Shown here: in pieces, positions 51,817 to 60,370 of the stretch
Position numbering within the stretch: position 1 is the stretch's first letter
Layout of the letters: every line of letters starts with the position of its first letter
Source: Lysinibacillus fusiformis
Lineage (GTDB): Bacteria > Bacillota > Bacilli > Bacillales_A > Planococcaceae
Direction of reading: 5' to 3'
Length of the DNA stretch: 64,000 bases
NCBI RefSeq assembly: GCF_002845985.1
Contig: NZ_PDFK01000004.1
Location: forward strand, 222,342 to 286,341
The notes under the pieces: model-generated
Databases searched by the model: none
Seen by the model: the letters and a program-made list of their open reading frames with translations, nothing else
What the model was told of the DNA's origin: nothing
Translations under genes and position numbers: made by a program

Positions 51817-53190
51817 ATGACAATGACAACTGTTAGCAACGAGCAATTAGCAAAAGAATACGTAGATGGCGTATTTGAGCAACTTAAACAACAGAACAGT
51901 CATCAAGCGGAATTTTTACAAGCAGCTGAAGAAATTTTCATCTCATTAGTACCTGTATTCACACAGCATCCTGAATATATCAAGGCCAATATTTTATCTC
52001 GTATCGTGGAGCCAGATCGCATTATTTCTTTCCGTGTAGCATGGCAAGATGATCACAACCAAGTACAGGTAAATCGTGGTTATCGCGTTCAATACAGCAA
52101 TGTAATGGGACCTTACAAAGGCGGTCTTCGTTTCCACCCTTCCGTGAATGAATCCATCATTAAGTTCCTAGGCTTTGAGCAAATCTTTAAAAATGCTTTA
52201 ACAGGGCAACCAATCGGTGGTGGTAAAGGCGGTTCAAACTTCGATCCGAAAGGCAAATCAGACTCAGAAATTATGCGTTTCTGCCAAGCATTCATGACTG
52301 AATTATACCGTCATATTGGTCCAGATGTCGATGTTCCTGCTGGTGATATTGGTGTTGGTGCTCGTGAAGTAGGTTATTTATGGGGCCAATATAAACGTTT
52401 AACAAAAGCAAATGAATCTGGTGTATTAACGGGTAAAACGCCTGGCTATGGTGGCTCTTTAGCACGTAAAGAAGCAACAGGTTACGGCACGGTTTATTTT
52501 GTTAATGAAATGCTAAAAGATGCGAACGATTCATTCCAAGGAAAAACAGTAGTTGTTTCTGGTTCTGGTAACGTTTCTACTTATGCGATTGAAAAAGCAC
52601 AACAATATGGTGCAAAAGTGGTTGCTTGTTCGGATTCTTCAGGCTATATCTTTGACCCAGAGGGCTTAGATCTAGAAGCTATTAAAGAAATCAAAGAAGT
52701 TAAAGGTGACCGTATTTCAACTTACGTTAATTACCGATCAAATGCTACTTTTACAGAAGGTTGTACAGGTATTTGGACAATTCCTTGTGACATTGCCCTA
52801 CCATGTGCTACGCAAAATGAAATTAACGGAGAGTCAGCTCGTACATTAATTTCAAATGGTGTTAAAGCAATTGGTGAAGGTGCAAATATGCCATCAGACC
52901 TTGAAGCCATCAATGAATTCCTAAATGCAGGGGTTTTATTTGGTCCTGCAAAAGCGGCGAATGCTGGTGGAGTTGCTGTATCTGCTCTTGAAATGGCACA
53001 AGATTCAAGTCGCGTATTTTGGTCATTTGAAGAAGTAGATGCGAAACTTCACCAAATTATGAAAAATATTTATACAGATAGTAAAGCAGCAGCTGAAAAA
53101 TATGGCTTCCCAGGGAACTTAGTAGTTGGTGCAAACATCGCTGGCTTTATCAAAGTAGCAGATGGCATGCTTACTGAAGGTATCTATTAA
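51817..53190 (+). CDS. gdhA: NADP-specific glutamate dehydrogenase
   Basis: A 457-residue hexameric GDH of the class I type (enteric/Clostridium). Signature GQPIGGGKGGSNFDPKGKSD (about residues 117-136) has the catalytic Lys, and DVDVPAGDIGVGAREVGY follows. NAD(P)-binding GSGNVSTYAIEKAQ and GANMPS near residue 355 complete it. It interconverts 2-oxoglutarate plus ammonia with glutamate. ATG 51817 after GGGGGTTTT is chosen over ATG 51802. The nucleotide preference is inferred from subfamily length and motifs. Single gene. Confidence 0.92.
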   Translation: MTMTTVSNEQLAKEYVDGVFEQLKQQNSHQAEFLQAAEEIFISLVPVFTQHPEYIKANILSRIVEPDRIISFRVAWQDDHNQVQVNRGYRVQYSNVMGPYKGGLRFHPSVNESIIKFLGFEQIFKNALTGQPIGGGKGGSNFDPKGKSDSEIMRFCQAFMTELYRHIGPDVDVPAGDIGVGAREVGYLWGQYKRLTKANESGVLTGKTPGYGGSLARKEATGYGTVYFVNEMLKDANDSFQGKTVVVSGSGNVSTYAIEKAQQYGAKVVACSDSSGYIFDPEGLDLEAIKEIKEVKGDRISTYVNYRSNATFTEGCTGIWTIPCDIALPCATQNEINGESARTLISNGVKAIGEGANMPSDLEAINEFLNAGVLFGPAKAANAGGVAVSALEMAQDSSRVFWSFEEVDAKLHQIMKNIYTDSKAAAEKYGFPGNLVVGANIAGFIKVADGMLTEGIY

Positions 53191-53250
53191 TAACATTTTT
53201 TTTTAACAGTTTCCTAACATTTGAATTGGGAATATTCTTAATTTCATGCA

Positions 53251-53290
53251 AGATGGTAACGAACATTCGTTATCATCTTATTTTTTATTA
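53251..53290 (+). terminator. Terminator of gdhA
   Basis: GATGGTAACGAA (53252-53263) pairs with TTCGTTATCATC (53266-53277) with one mismatch, then TTATTTTTT. Confidence 0.8.
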
Positions 53291-53314
53291 GAAATTTCGT
53301 TATAAAACATATAA

Positions 53315-53367
53315 ATAAACGTTTTAAACGAACGTTTTGTTATTAAACATTTGAAATATTCGTGTTA
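53315..53367 (+). promoter_or_regulatory. Promoter region of the PurC homologue, possible PurR-like site
   Basis: TTAAAC, a 17-bp spacer and TATAAT (about 53362-53367) form a promoter. AAACGAACG upstream and an opposed TATTCGTGT between -35 and -10 carry inverted CGAA cores, reminiscent of PurR boxes in Bacilli. The arrangement is suggestive only; there is also CGAACATTCG in the preceding gdhA terminator. Confidence 0.3.
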
Positions 53368-53404
53368 TAATTTTGGAGTACTATGAAATATTGGAGGTTT
53401 TTTT

Positions 53405-54091
53405 GTGGAATTATTGTATACAGGTAAAACAAAAAATGTGTTCAAATTAGAAGACGGCCATTATTTATTAAAATTTAAAGATGATGTTACAGGAGAAAAT
53501 GGTGTGTTTGACCCAGGTGCTAATACTGTTGGTTTAACGATTGACGGTGCGGGCTTAGCTGGTTTGCGCTTAACTTCTTATTTCTATTCGAAATTAAATC
53601 AACAAGGTGTACCTACGCACTATGTTGACGCAAACTTTGAGGATGCCACTATGACCGTGAAACCAGCAACTGTTTTTGGGAAAGGTTTAGAGGTCATTTG
53701 CCGCTTCAAGGCAGTCGGTTCATTCCTACGCCGTTATGGTGCTTATGTAAAGGAAGGACAGGAGCTGGACTCTTTTGTGGAAGTAACGATTAAAGATGAT
53801 GATCGTTTAGACCCCCCTATTTCTGAAGATGCTTTAGCGATGTTAAACCTGTTAACTCACGAAGAATACGCCATTTTAAAACAACGTACAATTGAAATTT
53901 CAAAATTTGTGGCGGCAGAGCTTGCTAAAAAAGGCTTAACACTGTATGACATTAAATTAGAATTCGGTCGTGATGCTAAAACAAATGATATTTTATTAAT
54001 TGATGAAATTTCTGGCGGTAATATGCGTGCTTACAAAGGCGAAGAATATATTGAACCGTTAGAGCTTGAAAAAATGATGTTAGCTGAATAA
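53405..54091 (+). CDS. Divergent PurC-like (SAICAR synthetase family) protein
   Basis: A 228-residue SAICAR synthetase-fold protein. The N-terminal LYTGKTKNVFKLEDGHYLLKFKDDVTGENG matches the ATP-binding start of PurC, and KAVGSFLRRYG, DPPISEDAL and LYDIKLEFGRD follow the family order. However the C-terminal active-site region reads DEISGGNMRAYKG rather than the usual DEISPDTxRxWD, so this is a divergent paralogue. Purine-operon neighbours are absent. GTG 53405 after TGGAGG. True substrate may differ from CAIR. Confidence 0.75.
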   Translation: MELLYTGKTKNVFKLEDGHYLLKFKDDVTGENGVFDPGANTVGLTIDGAGLAGLRLTSYFYSKLNQQGVPTHYVDANFEDATMTVKPATVFGKGLEVICRFKAVGSFLRRYGAYVKEGQELDSFVEVTIKDDDRLDPPISEDALAMLNLLTHEEYAILKQRTIEISKFVAAELAKKGLTLYDIKLEFGRDAKTNDILLIDEISGGNMRAYKGEEYIEPLELEKMMLAE

Positions 54092-54106
54092 TAGAAGCAA
54101 TTATGA

Positions 54107-54135
54107 AAAAGAGTCGGCTGCGGCTCTTTTTTTAT
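54107..54135 (+). terminator. Terminator of the PurC homologue
   Basis: AAAGAGTCG pairs with CGGCTCTTT around a short loop, then TTTTATTTTT. Confidence 0.78.
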
Positions 54136-54216
54136 TTTTGACGAAACTTTTCCTTCCACCACTCGTATATTAACTATTGTAATAAGCAATTATTCTATAA
54201 TTTTGGAGGTAGTTTA

Positions 54217-54870
54217 ATGGAAAACTATACGGAGACACCGAAAGAAGAGAGGCCTAAACTAAATCCGTTTTTAGCAGTTTGGATGCATCCAAAACAAGCA
54301 GCTCGTTATATGATTAATGAAAAATCGATTGGCTTTGCCATTTTGGTTTTGTCTATTGGTTATATCGGCTCTCTTATGTCAGGGCTGATTGATTCGGAAT
54401 TATTCCCTAATCTCTCACCATGGATTTTAGCCTTATTATGTGTTATTTTTGCGCCAATCGCTGGGATTATTGGTACGGCTTTTTCCGCCCTCATTTCATG
54501 GCTATTTGGTAAATTATTCAAAGGAACTGGTACTTATTCGGACTTATTTAAAGGATTGAGCCTTACAGCCATTCCATTTATTGTACTAATCCCACTTTAT
54601 TTAATTTGGTTAATAACTTCCCCAGATTCTTTATTAGACCCAAACTTTATCGGTTCATTGCCGTGGATTTTTTGGCCAACTATTTTAGTAACCATCGTTG
54701 TTAGTATCTGGTCTTTTGTTATTTCAGTAGGTGTTGTTGCCGAAGCACATCAAATCTCTAACTGGATGGCCTTCTTCACTATTTTTATTCCAGGAATTAT
54801 TCTTTTCGTTGTATTGTTTGTTCTTTTCTTTATCATTCTCATCGGCATTATCGGTGTTGGTATGATTTAA
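54217..54870 (+). CDS. Yip1-domain membrane protein
   Basis: A 217-residue membrane protein with five to six hydrophobic segments from about residue 38. The cytosolic start is LNPFLAVWMHPKQAARYMI, typical of the Yip1 domain in Bacilli (W-x-P-xx-A-x-x-Y/xx). Bacterial Yip1 proteins have no settled role. RBS TTGGAGGTAG. Single gene followed by a bidirectional terminator. Confidence 0.8.
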   Translation: MENYTETPKEERPKLNPFLAVWMHPKQAARYMINEKSIGFAILVLSIGYIGSLMSGLIDSELFPNLSPWILALLCVIFAPIAGIIGTAFSALISWLFGKLFKGTGTYSDLFKGLSLTAIPFIVLIPLYLIWLITSPDSLLDPNFIGSLPWIFWPTILVTIVVSIWSFVISVGVVAEAHQISNWMAFFTIFIPGIILFVVLFVLFFIILIGIIGVGMI

Positions 54871-54907
54871 AAAAATCTCCCCTCTCTGAAGAGAGCGGGA
54901 GATTTTT
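54871..54907. terminator. Bidirectional terminator
   Basis: AAAAATCTCCC (54871-54881) pairs with GGGAGATTTTT (54897-54907); CTCTC/GAGAG extend it inwards. Ends the Yip1 gene and the second chemoreceptor. Confidence 0.85.
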
Positions 54908-54909
54908 GG

Positions 54910-56658
54910 CTATAGTTTGAATTGGGCAATCAACGCTTTCAATTGTAAGGCTAACTCTGATAATTGGGCAGATTTTCCTGCCATATCATCCATAGAGCTA
55001 CTTGTCTCTTCCGTTGTAGCCGTTGTCTGCTCAACACCTGCAGCAGATTCCTCTGCTACCGCAGCAATCTCCTGAATCGAGTTGTTCATTTTACGGCCGT
55101 CTTCTGTAACCTTCGATAAATTCGTTGAAATTAGTTTAACACTTTCTACTACATCATTGATGGAATAACTAATTGTATTAAACGTTTCGCTAGTAGCTTT
55201 TATTTGATTCGTTCCTTCTTTAACCTCTTGATAACCATCCTCTAAAGAGGTTGTGACAACATCAAAATCCTGCTGAATGTTCGTGACAATTGATGTAATG
55301 TCGTTAACTGAAAACGCTACTTGTTCTGCCAGCTTGCGTACTTCATCTGCCACCACTGCAAATCCTTTGCCCTGCTCACCAGCTCTAGCCGCTTCAATGG
55401 CAGCATTCAAAGCCAGCAGGTTCGTTTGATCTGCTATATCTTTAATAACAACGACCAGCTTTGAAATTTCCTGAGCTTGGGCATCTAAATTTTTCACTTT
55501 CTCTACCGCATTTTGCACAATGCTATCAATCTTCACCATTTGAGAATTGGAGGATGTCATTAGCTGACTTCCTTCATTTGTTAATGCTAATACTTCCACA
55601 GAGGATTGATGAATATGAGCACCATGCTGATTCGTTTCCTGTAAATCCGCCGTGAAGCGTTCCATCAAGGATGTTAATTCATTCGAATGATGAGCTTGTC
55701 CTTCTGCACCTGATGCTAATTCATGCATCGTAATCGCCACTTGCTCCGCTCCCATATTCACTTCATTTGCTGATTGTGTCAGTTCTTTACTAGAAGTATT
55801 AATCAAATCAGAAGCTTGCGCGATATTATGAATCATATCCTTCAATTTCTGTTGCATTTGATTCATTGCATTTGCCAGCTTGCCTATTTCATCCTTTGAT
55901 CGAATAGATATGCTGTCTTGAGATAAATCACCCTGCGCAAACTGTTCCATAGCTTGAGCCACTCGGTTAATCGGTTTTGCCATACTACTTGCATATTGCC
56001 AAATCACAAATATGCCCACAATAACCGCAATAGCAATCACAATGATTGTTAATTTTAAAATACTTTCTGCTGGTTTATTGAAATCCATTAAATAAGTACT
56101 CGCACCAATAACCCATCCCCAATAAGGGTCTGTTTCTGTATAAACACCCTTTTCTTCCAATTGATCTGTATTTGGTAATGCCCATTCATAGCTTACAAAG
56201 CCACCACCATCATTCCCAACGGCAATGATTTCTTGCATATATTTAAAGCCACTATCATCCTGCTCATCCCAGACATTAGAGCCCTCTATATTAGGGTGTG
56301 CGATGGAGTTCCCTTTTTGGTCTACGACGAATATATAGCCGTTATCGCCTAGCTTAATCTCTTTATTAATCGGTCGTTTTCCTTCGCTATCCTTCTCACC
56401 TAAAATCGCAATCTTTACTTTTTCTTGCGCTTCCTCTAAGGATAGATTACCTGCCTCTACCTGTTGATTGAATTGCTCAATCATGGCAATGGTCATTTCT
56501 ACACTGTTTCGTAAATTCTCTTTTCCTACAGTCTCTAAATTTGCTTTACTTTGTTGATAGCTTGAAAAGCCAAGAATAATAAGGGGAATCAATAAAAGCA
56601 GCAAAGAGAAAGCAATCAGCTTCGCCTTAATGGATCGAAATTGAAATAATGATTTCAT
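54910..56658 (-). CDS. Methyl-accepting chemotaxis protein, sCache type
   Basis: A 582-residue MCP. TM1 about 10-30; a single Cache sensor about 32-200 with [20 protein letters not shown] and [19 protein letters not shown]2 about 204-225; HAMP about 227-280; signalling tip [20 protein letters not shown] (about residue 405) with [19 protein letters not shown] next. Single-Cache sensors often detect small organic acids. Single gene. It is the second receptor within 12 kb; ligand unknown. Confidence 0.9.
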   Translation of the reverse strand: MKSLFQFRSIKAKLIAFSLLLLLIPLIILGFSSYQQSKANLETVGKENLRNSVEMTIAMIEQFNQQVEAGNLSLEEAQEKVKIAILGEKDSEGKRPINKEIKLGDNGYIFVVDQKGNSIAHPNIEGSNVWDEQDDSGFKYMQEIIAVGNDGGGFVSYEWALPNTDQLEEKGVYTETDPYWGWVIGASTYLMDFNKPAESILKLTIIVIAIAVIVGIFVIWQYASSMAKPINRVAQAMEQFAQGDLSQDSISIRSKDEIGKLANAMNQMQQKLKDMIHNIAQASDLINTSSKELTQSANEVNMGAEQVAITMHELASGAEGQAHHSNELTSLMERFTADLQETNQHGAHIHQSSVEVLALTNEGSQLMTSSNSQMVKIDSIVQNAVEKVKNLDAQAQEISKLVVVIKDIADQTNLLALNAAIEAARAGEQGKGFAVVADEVRKLAEQVAFSVNDITSIVTNIQQDFDVVTTSLEDGYQEVKEGTNQIKATSETFNTISYSINDVVESVKLISTNLSKVTEDGRKMNNSIQEIAAVAEESAAGVEQTTATTEETSSSMDDMAGKSAQLSELALQLKALIAQFKL

Positions 56659-56837
56659 ATGGCCAACACCTCTTTCATTTTATATGTACTTTAGACCTAA
56701 TTTTCACAATAAAATTGAAAAATTAAGTAGTTATTCCTCTAAAACAGAAAATGTAAATTATTACATTATTCATATTCATTTTATTACATAAAAAATCAAA
56801 CAACAACATTTTTCGAGCATATTCGCCATTAAATCAC

Positions 56838-56880
56838 AAAAAAACAGATAAAGAAAAGTTTATCACTTTTCTTTATCTAT
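56838..56880 (-). terminator. Terminator of the malic enzyme gene
   Basis: On the minus strand AGATAAAGAAAAG pairs perfectly with CTTTTCTTTATCT (56846-56878), then TGTTTTTTTG. Confidence 0.9.
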
Positions 56881-56900
56881 TTTTAGAAAGCGGTTATTCA

Positions 56901-58103
56901 CTAGACAGATAGAGCTGTACTTTGTTGGAATAATTCCGATACGCCCGATTCAACAGCAGCGCCACTTACAGCTCGTGAAACGATTGCCACAACACGCTCA
57001 TCTAAAGATTTCGGTACAATATATTCCTCTGTTAATTCGGCGTCACTTACAAGAGAAGCAATGGCTTCAACTGCCGCTAATTTCATCGTCTCATTAATAT
57101 CCGTTGCTCGCACATCTAAGGCCCCACGGAAAATACCAGGGAATGCTAGAACATTATTAATTTGATTTGGATAATCTGAACGACCCGTGCCCATAATACG
57201 CACACCCCAAGCTTTAGCATTTTCATAGGTAATTTCAGGATTTGGATTGGCTAGGGCAAAGACGACTGGATTTTCATTCATGGATGCAATGTGTGCCTCT
57301 GTTAATAAATTTGCGACAGAAACCCCAATAAAGACATCCGCACCTGTTAGCGCATCTTCCAGTGTGCCATGCAGTTTTTCTGGATTAGTTAAATGAGCTA
57401 CTGCTTCTTTAATCGGATTCATCCCTTCTGTACGTCCCTCATAAATAATGCCTTTTGTATCGCACATATAAATATTTTTGTAGCCCATTTGTACAAGAAT
57501 TCGTAAAATCGCAATCCCCGCAGCACCAGCACCATTTATCACAACCTTCATCGTTGCAACATCCTTCTTCACAATACGGTTGGCATTAATCATGGCTGCT
57601 CCTACAACAATCGCTGTTCCATGCTGATCGTCATGAAATACTGGAATATCACATTCCTGACGTAGGCGATCTTCAATTTCAAAGCATCTAGGCGCTGAAA
57701 TATCCTCTAAGTTCACAGCACCAAATGTCGGGGCAAGCGCCTTCACAATACTGACGATTTCATCCGTATTTTTCGTATCTAAACAGATTGGAAAAGCATC
57801 AACATTGGCAAAACGCTTTAGTAAAATCGCCTTCCCTTCCATTACTGGTAATGCCGCTTTAGGTCCAATATCCCCTAAGCCTAAAACTGCCGTGCCATCC
57901 GAAACAACAGCTACCATATTGCCTTTCATCGTATAGTCATAGACAAGTGATGGGTTTTTTTCAATCTCCACACATGGAGCTGCTACTCCAGGTGAATAAG
58001 CCAAACTAAGATCATAAGAATCCTGTACTGGCACCTTCGAAATAACCTCTAATTTTCCGCTATAGTGTGCATGCATTTCTAATGCTTTTTTCATTACGTC
58101 CAT
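56901..58103 (-). CDS. NAD(P)-dependent malic enzyme
   Basis: A 400-residue malic enzyme of the bacterial short form (YtsJ/MaeB N-terminal type). Features: AYSPGVAAPC (about residue 35), VVSDGTAVLGLGDIGPKAALPVMEGK (substrate/metal site), FHDDQHGTAIVV (Asp metal ligands), the Rossmann GAGAAGIAI (about residue 194) and FALANPNPEI. It decarboxylates malate to pyruvate with NAD(P)+ reduction, linking the TCA cycle with pyruvate. RBS GGGATGGGATGG. The promoter lies at 58146-58174. Confidence 0.92.
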   Translation of the reverse strand: MDVMKKALEMHAHYSGKLEVISKVPVQDSYDLSLAYSPGVAAPCVEIEKNPSLVYDYTMKGNMVAVVSDGTAVLGLGDIGPKAALPVMEGKAILLKRFANVDAFPICLDTKNTDEIVSIVKALAPTFGAVNLEDISAPRCFEIEDRLRQECDIPVFHDDQHGTAIVVGAAMINANRIVKKDVATMKVVINGAGAAGIAILRILVQMGYKNIYMCDTKGIIYEGRTEGMNPIKEAVAHLTNPEKLHGTLEDALTGADVFIGVSVANLLTEAHIASMNENPVVFALANPNPEITYENAKAWGVRIMGTGRSDYPNQINNVLAFPGIFRGALDVRATDINETMKLAAVEAIASLVSDAELTEEYIVPKSLDERVVAIVSRAVSGAAVESGVSELFQQSTALSV

Positions 58104-58145
58104 TCCATCCCATCCTTTTCCCTTTGTTTTTCATTATATTTCAGA

Positions 58146-58174
58146 ATCATAATACTTTGTGAAAACATAGTCAA
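58146..58174 (-). promoter_or_regulatory. Promoter of the malic enzyme gene
   Basis: On the minus strand TTGACT (58174-58169), a 17-bp spacer and TATGAT (58151-58146). Upstream, ATTGACAGAAAA (58190-58179) and TTGACAGAAAA (58247-58237) are direct repeats of a possible activator site. Confidence 0.6.
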
Positions 58175-58247
58175 TAAATTTTCTGTCAATTTATTTTATC
58201 CTTCAAAAATACAGTATTTAATGACTTTAAATATATTTTTCTGTCAA

Positions 58248-58499
58248 ATTAAACATTTCACAATCAATTATTTTGAGATAATTAATGTTCTATATTACGT
58301 CGCATAAAATGTACAACTGTAGCCTTTTCACCTGTTCATCTTTTCACATAGTATTTTTCTTATGTAAATGAGAATTTTTTCACAAACTTATGTAAGCGCA
58401 TCCATTGTCTTAATTGAGTTTGTCACAATTTATTCACATTTTTTCACAAAGTTTTTTATTATGTATCTCAAAGTATTTATGTAAGTCACAGCTAACCAA
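58248..58499. other. AT-rich spacer upstream of the malic enzyme gene
   Basis: No gene. It contains an inverted repeat CACAAACT...AGTTTGT (about 58380-58427) enclosing TGTAAGCGCATCCA, which deviates from a CcpA cre site at two or more positions. TCACA-rich words recur (TTTTTCACA, GTCACAA, TTCACAT). Confidence 0.35.
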
Positions 58500-58528
58500 C
58501 AAAAAAAGAGCCCTTATGTTAAGGACTC
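58500..58528 (-). terminator. Terminator of the MBL hydrolase gene
   Basis: On the minus strand GAGTCCTTAA-CAT-AAGGGCTC (near-perfect), then TTTTTTTG, overlapping the stop codon at 58514. Confidence 0.8.
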
Positions 58529-59347
58529 CTGCGTAAAGTGATGGATAAAAGCCGTGATAATATGCTTGGAAGACCATTGTTCCCCAGATACTTTCGTAAT
58601 CGGATAATCACGAGGAAAAATTGTTTTGGTCATTTCTTCAATCGTATAACCTTGCATAAACAATTGCTTTACTTTTCCCTCCATGTCTTCTAAATAAGCA
58701 ATTTTTTCCTGTATTTTTGTTCGCCCATCTGCTATAAAGCCCGCATGACAGCAATAGACGACATCGAAATCGTAGTTGACTATTTTCCTCAAAGACGCCA
58801 AGGTATGTACGATGTTTTCTTCATCAAGCACAACCTTCGTCTTTGGCTGGATAAACAAATCTCCTGTAAACATAGCACCTGTTTCCCGATTGTAAAACGA
58901 CAAATGATCTGTTGTATGCCCAGGTGTTTCAATGACATCCCATGTAGCTGATTTCGTTTGAATAGTATCGCCAATTGCTTGGGCAACAAACGCCGGTCGT
59001 TCCCCCCACAGTGCCTGACGATAAAGCGGATAATCTCCATCCACTGCACAAATGCTGACTGAATCTCGGTGTATATAGATAGGTACATTTTTATGATGGT
59101 GTTGAATCCATGCAGCATTGCCTACATGATCCTCATGAGAATGCGTTAAGGCCAATTGCTCTATCGGTATTTCATTAAAAAAGGATTGGAATTCCTGCGA
59201 CAGCGAATAGGAGCCTGTATCAATCAGTAACCCATCCACAAAAAAACTGTACACACTCATGCCAATCCCCTGAACTGCTACTTTACCATGTGCACATCGT
59301 ACATCACGATGCTGTTCAATCTCTATACTTTTCTCACGTGTAAACAT
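58514..59347 (-). CDS. Metallo-beta-lactamase-fold hydrolase
   Basis: A 277-residue MBL-fold protein. The metal motif HxHxDH appears as THSHEDHVGNA (about residues 68-78), then ETPGHTTDHLSFY (about residue 140), TGDLFI with the bridging Asp and a final CCHAGF near 199. It hydrolyses an unknown thioester, ester or lactone. ATG 59347 follows AAAGGGGG; the frame to 59428 has no ribosome site. The upstream promoter region carries a FadR-like box, which suggests a fatty-acid role. Confidence 0.82.
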   Translation of the reverse strand: MFTREKSIEIEQHRDVRCAHGKVAVQGIGMSVYSFFVDGLLIDTGSYSLSQEFQSFFNEIPIEQLALTHSHEDHVGNAAWIQHHHKNVPIYIHRDSVSICAVDGDYPLYRQALWGERPAFVAQAIGDTIQTKSATWDVIETPGHTTDHLSFYNRETGAMFTGDLFIQPKTKVVLDEENIVHTLASLRKIVNYDFDVVYCCHAGFIADGRTKIQEKIAYLEDMEGKVKQLFMQGYTIEEMTKTIFPRDYPITKVSGEQWSSKHIITAFIHHFTQESLT

Positions 59348-59391
59348 CCTCTTCCCCCTTTGCCCCTTGTACAAAAAAGTGTAGCATATAA

Positions 59392-59409
59392 TGAATGGCG
59401 AGTCATTTT
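59392..59409. promoter_or_regulatory. FadR-like box upstream of the MBL hydrolase gene
   Basis: TGAATGGCGAGTCATTTT matches the palindromic Bacillus FadR box TGAATGACTAGTCATTCA at about 14 of 18 positions as I recall it. It lies 45-60 bases upstream of the MBL start codon, within the likely promoter. A FadR-type regulator is not evident at this exact site in the window. Confidence 0.45.
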
Positions 59410-59677
59410 TGCGAATAGATAACAACAACGGAATTTTTCTTTACATGTTTTCCGAAATGCTAACACATAAAGAAATAAACATATATTGACAGTCAGCAAA
59501 AGCAATGTATGACTACCTGCCAGTCATTTGTAAAAATTTCTAACTAACAATGATGAAAAGTTTTTAACGCTCTTACAGTTGCGTGTTTACTGGGCTTGCT
59601 TACCTCCCTGCTAACACAAAAAAATCCATTTATCTTAAAAAATACAATTTTATTACACTGAGTATCACGTAATTTGA
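59410..59677. other. Intergenic region between the divergent MBL and tetR genes
   Basis: No gene seen. TTGACAGTCA (59486-59495) contains the perfect palindrome TGAC-A-GTCA, and TGACTACCTGCCAGTCA (59510-59526) is a 5-bp-arm dyad. Both could be regulator half-sites but have no assigned partner. Confidence 0.35.
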
Positions 59678-59706
59678 TTGTCAATATCTGATGTTTTTTA
59701 TAGAAT
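59678..59706 (+). promoter_or_regulatory. Promoter of the tetR gene
   Basis: TTGTCA (59678-59683), a 17-bp spacer and TAGAAT (59701-59706), 34 bases before the start codon. Confidence 0.65.
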
Positions 59707-59739
59707 CTTATTTATATAAAGTGTAAAGGAGCAATACTT

Positions 59740-60351
59740 ATGGAGACAAAAGAGGTTCAGCATGTATCCAAACGACAACAGAAGAAAACGATCAATAGAG
59801 AAAATATTATTAATGCCGCTATCGAATTATTTAGTTCAAAGTCATTTGCTGAGGTGAGCATGCGGGCTATCGCTAAACATGCAAACGTTTCTCCAGGTCT
59901 AATCTATCAATATTTTGATGATCAACAACATTTATTTATGACGGCATTTAAAATTGAAAGCTCCAGCCTTTTAAACGTATTGCACCAAACCGTCGAGGGA
60001 CAAGATCATCAACTCGAATTACTGGCAACAAAATATATAGAATACATGTATATGCACGATAATTTATATCATATGATGACCTATTTCATGCTAGAAAACG
60101 AACAACATGGCAATGTCTCACAAGAGCTACATGACATAATCGATGAGTTATTTTCACTTTTCAGAGAAGCTTTAAGACAACATCTCCCTGATGACCATCT
60201 TAAACATACTGTTCAACTTTTTTTCGCATCGTTAAATGGCCTATTAATTACCTATAAAAATTTACCTGGTCGTTCATCAGACTCCAATTTGCAACATATT
60301 AAGCAACTAACAAGTCTTTTGGTCCATACAATAAAAAGGCAGGAAAAATAA
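59740..60351 (+). CDS. TetR-family transcriptional regulator
   Basis: A 203-residue regulator. The TetR_N HTH spans about residues 19-65 (ENIINAAIELFSSKSFAEVSM-RAIAKHANVSPGLIYQYF), then a helical ligand-binding domain with FREALRQHLPDDHL and LFFASLNGLLITYKNLPG. Ligand unknown; acyl-CoA compounds are plausible since it converges on acyl-CoA genes. RBS AAAGGAGC. Shares a terminator with the acyl-CoA synthetase gene. Confidence 0.88.
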   Translation: METKEVQHVSKRQQKKTINRENIINAAIELFSSKSFAEVSMRAIAKHANVSPGLIYQYFDDQQHLFMTAFKIESSSLLNVLHQTVEGQDHQLELLATKYIEYMYMHDNLYHMMTYFMLENEQHGNVSQELHDIIDELFSLFREALRQHLPDDHLKHTVQLFFASLNGLLITYKNLPGRSSDSNLQHIKQLTSLLVHTIKRQEK

Positions 60352-60370
60352 TACCTGCCTTTTATTTTTT
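60332..60370. terminator. Bidirectional terminator
   Basis: AAAAGGCAGG (60334-60343) pairs with CCTGCCTTTT (60354-60363), T runs both ways. It ends the tetR gene and the acyl-CoA operon. Confidence 0.88.

Noticed and set aside
53221..53290. CGAACATTCG as a PurR box for the PurC homologue
   Set aside because: This sequence is the loop region of the gdhA terminator hairpin, so symmetry is explained by that role.
58391..58404. TGTAAGCGCATCCA as a CcpA cre site
   Set aside because: At least two mismatches with the cre consensus and far from the malic enzyme promoter; not enough to call.
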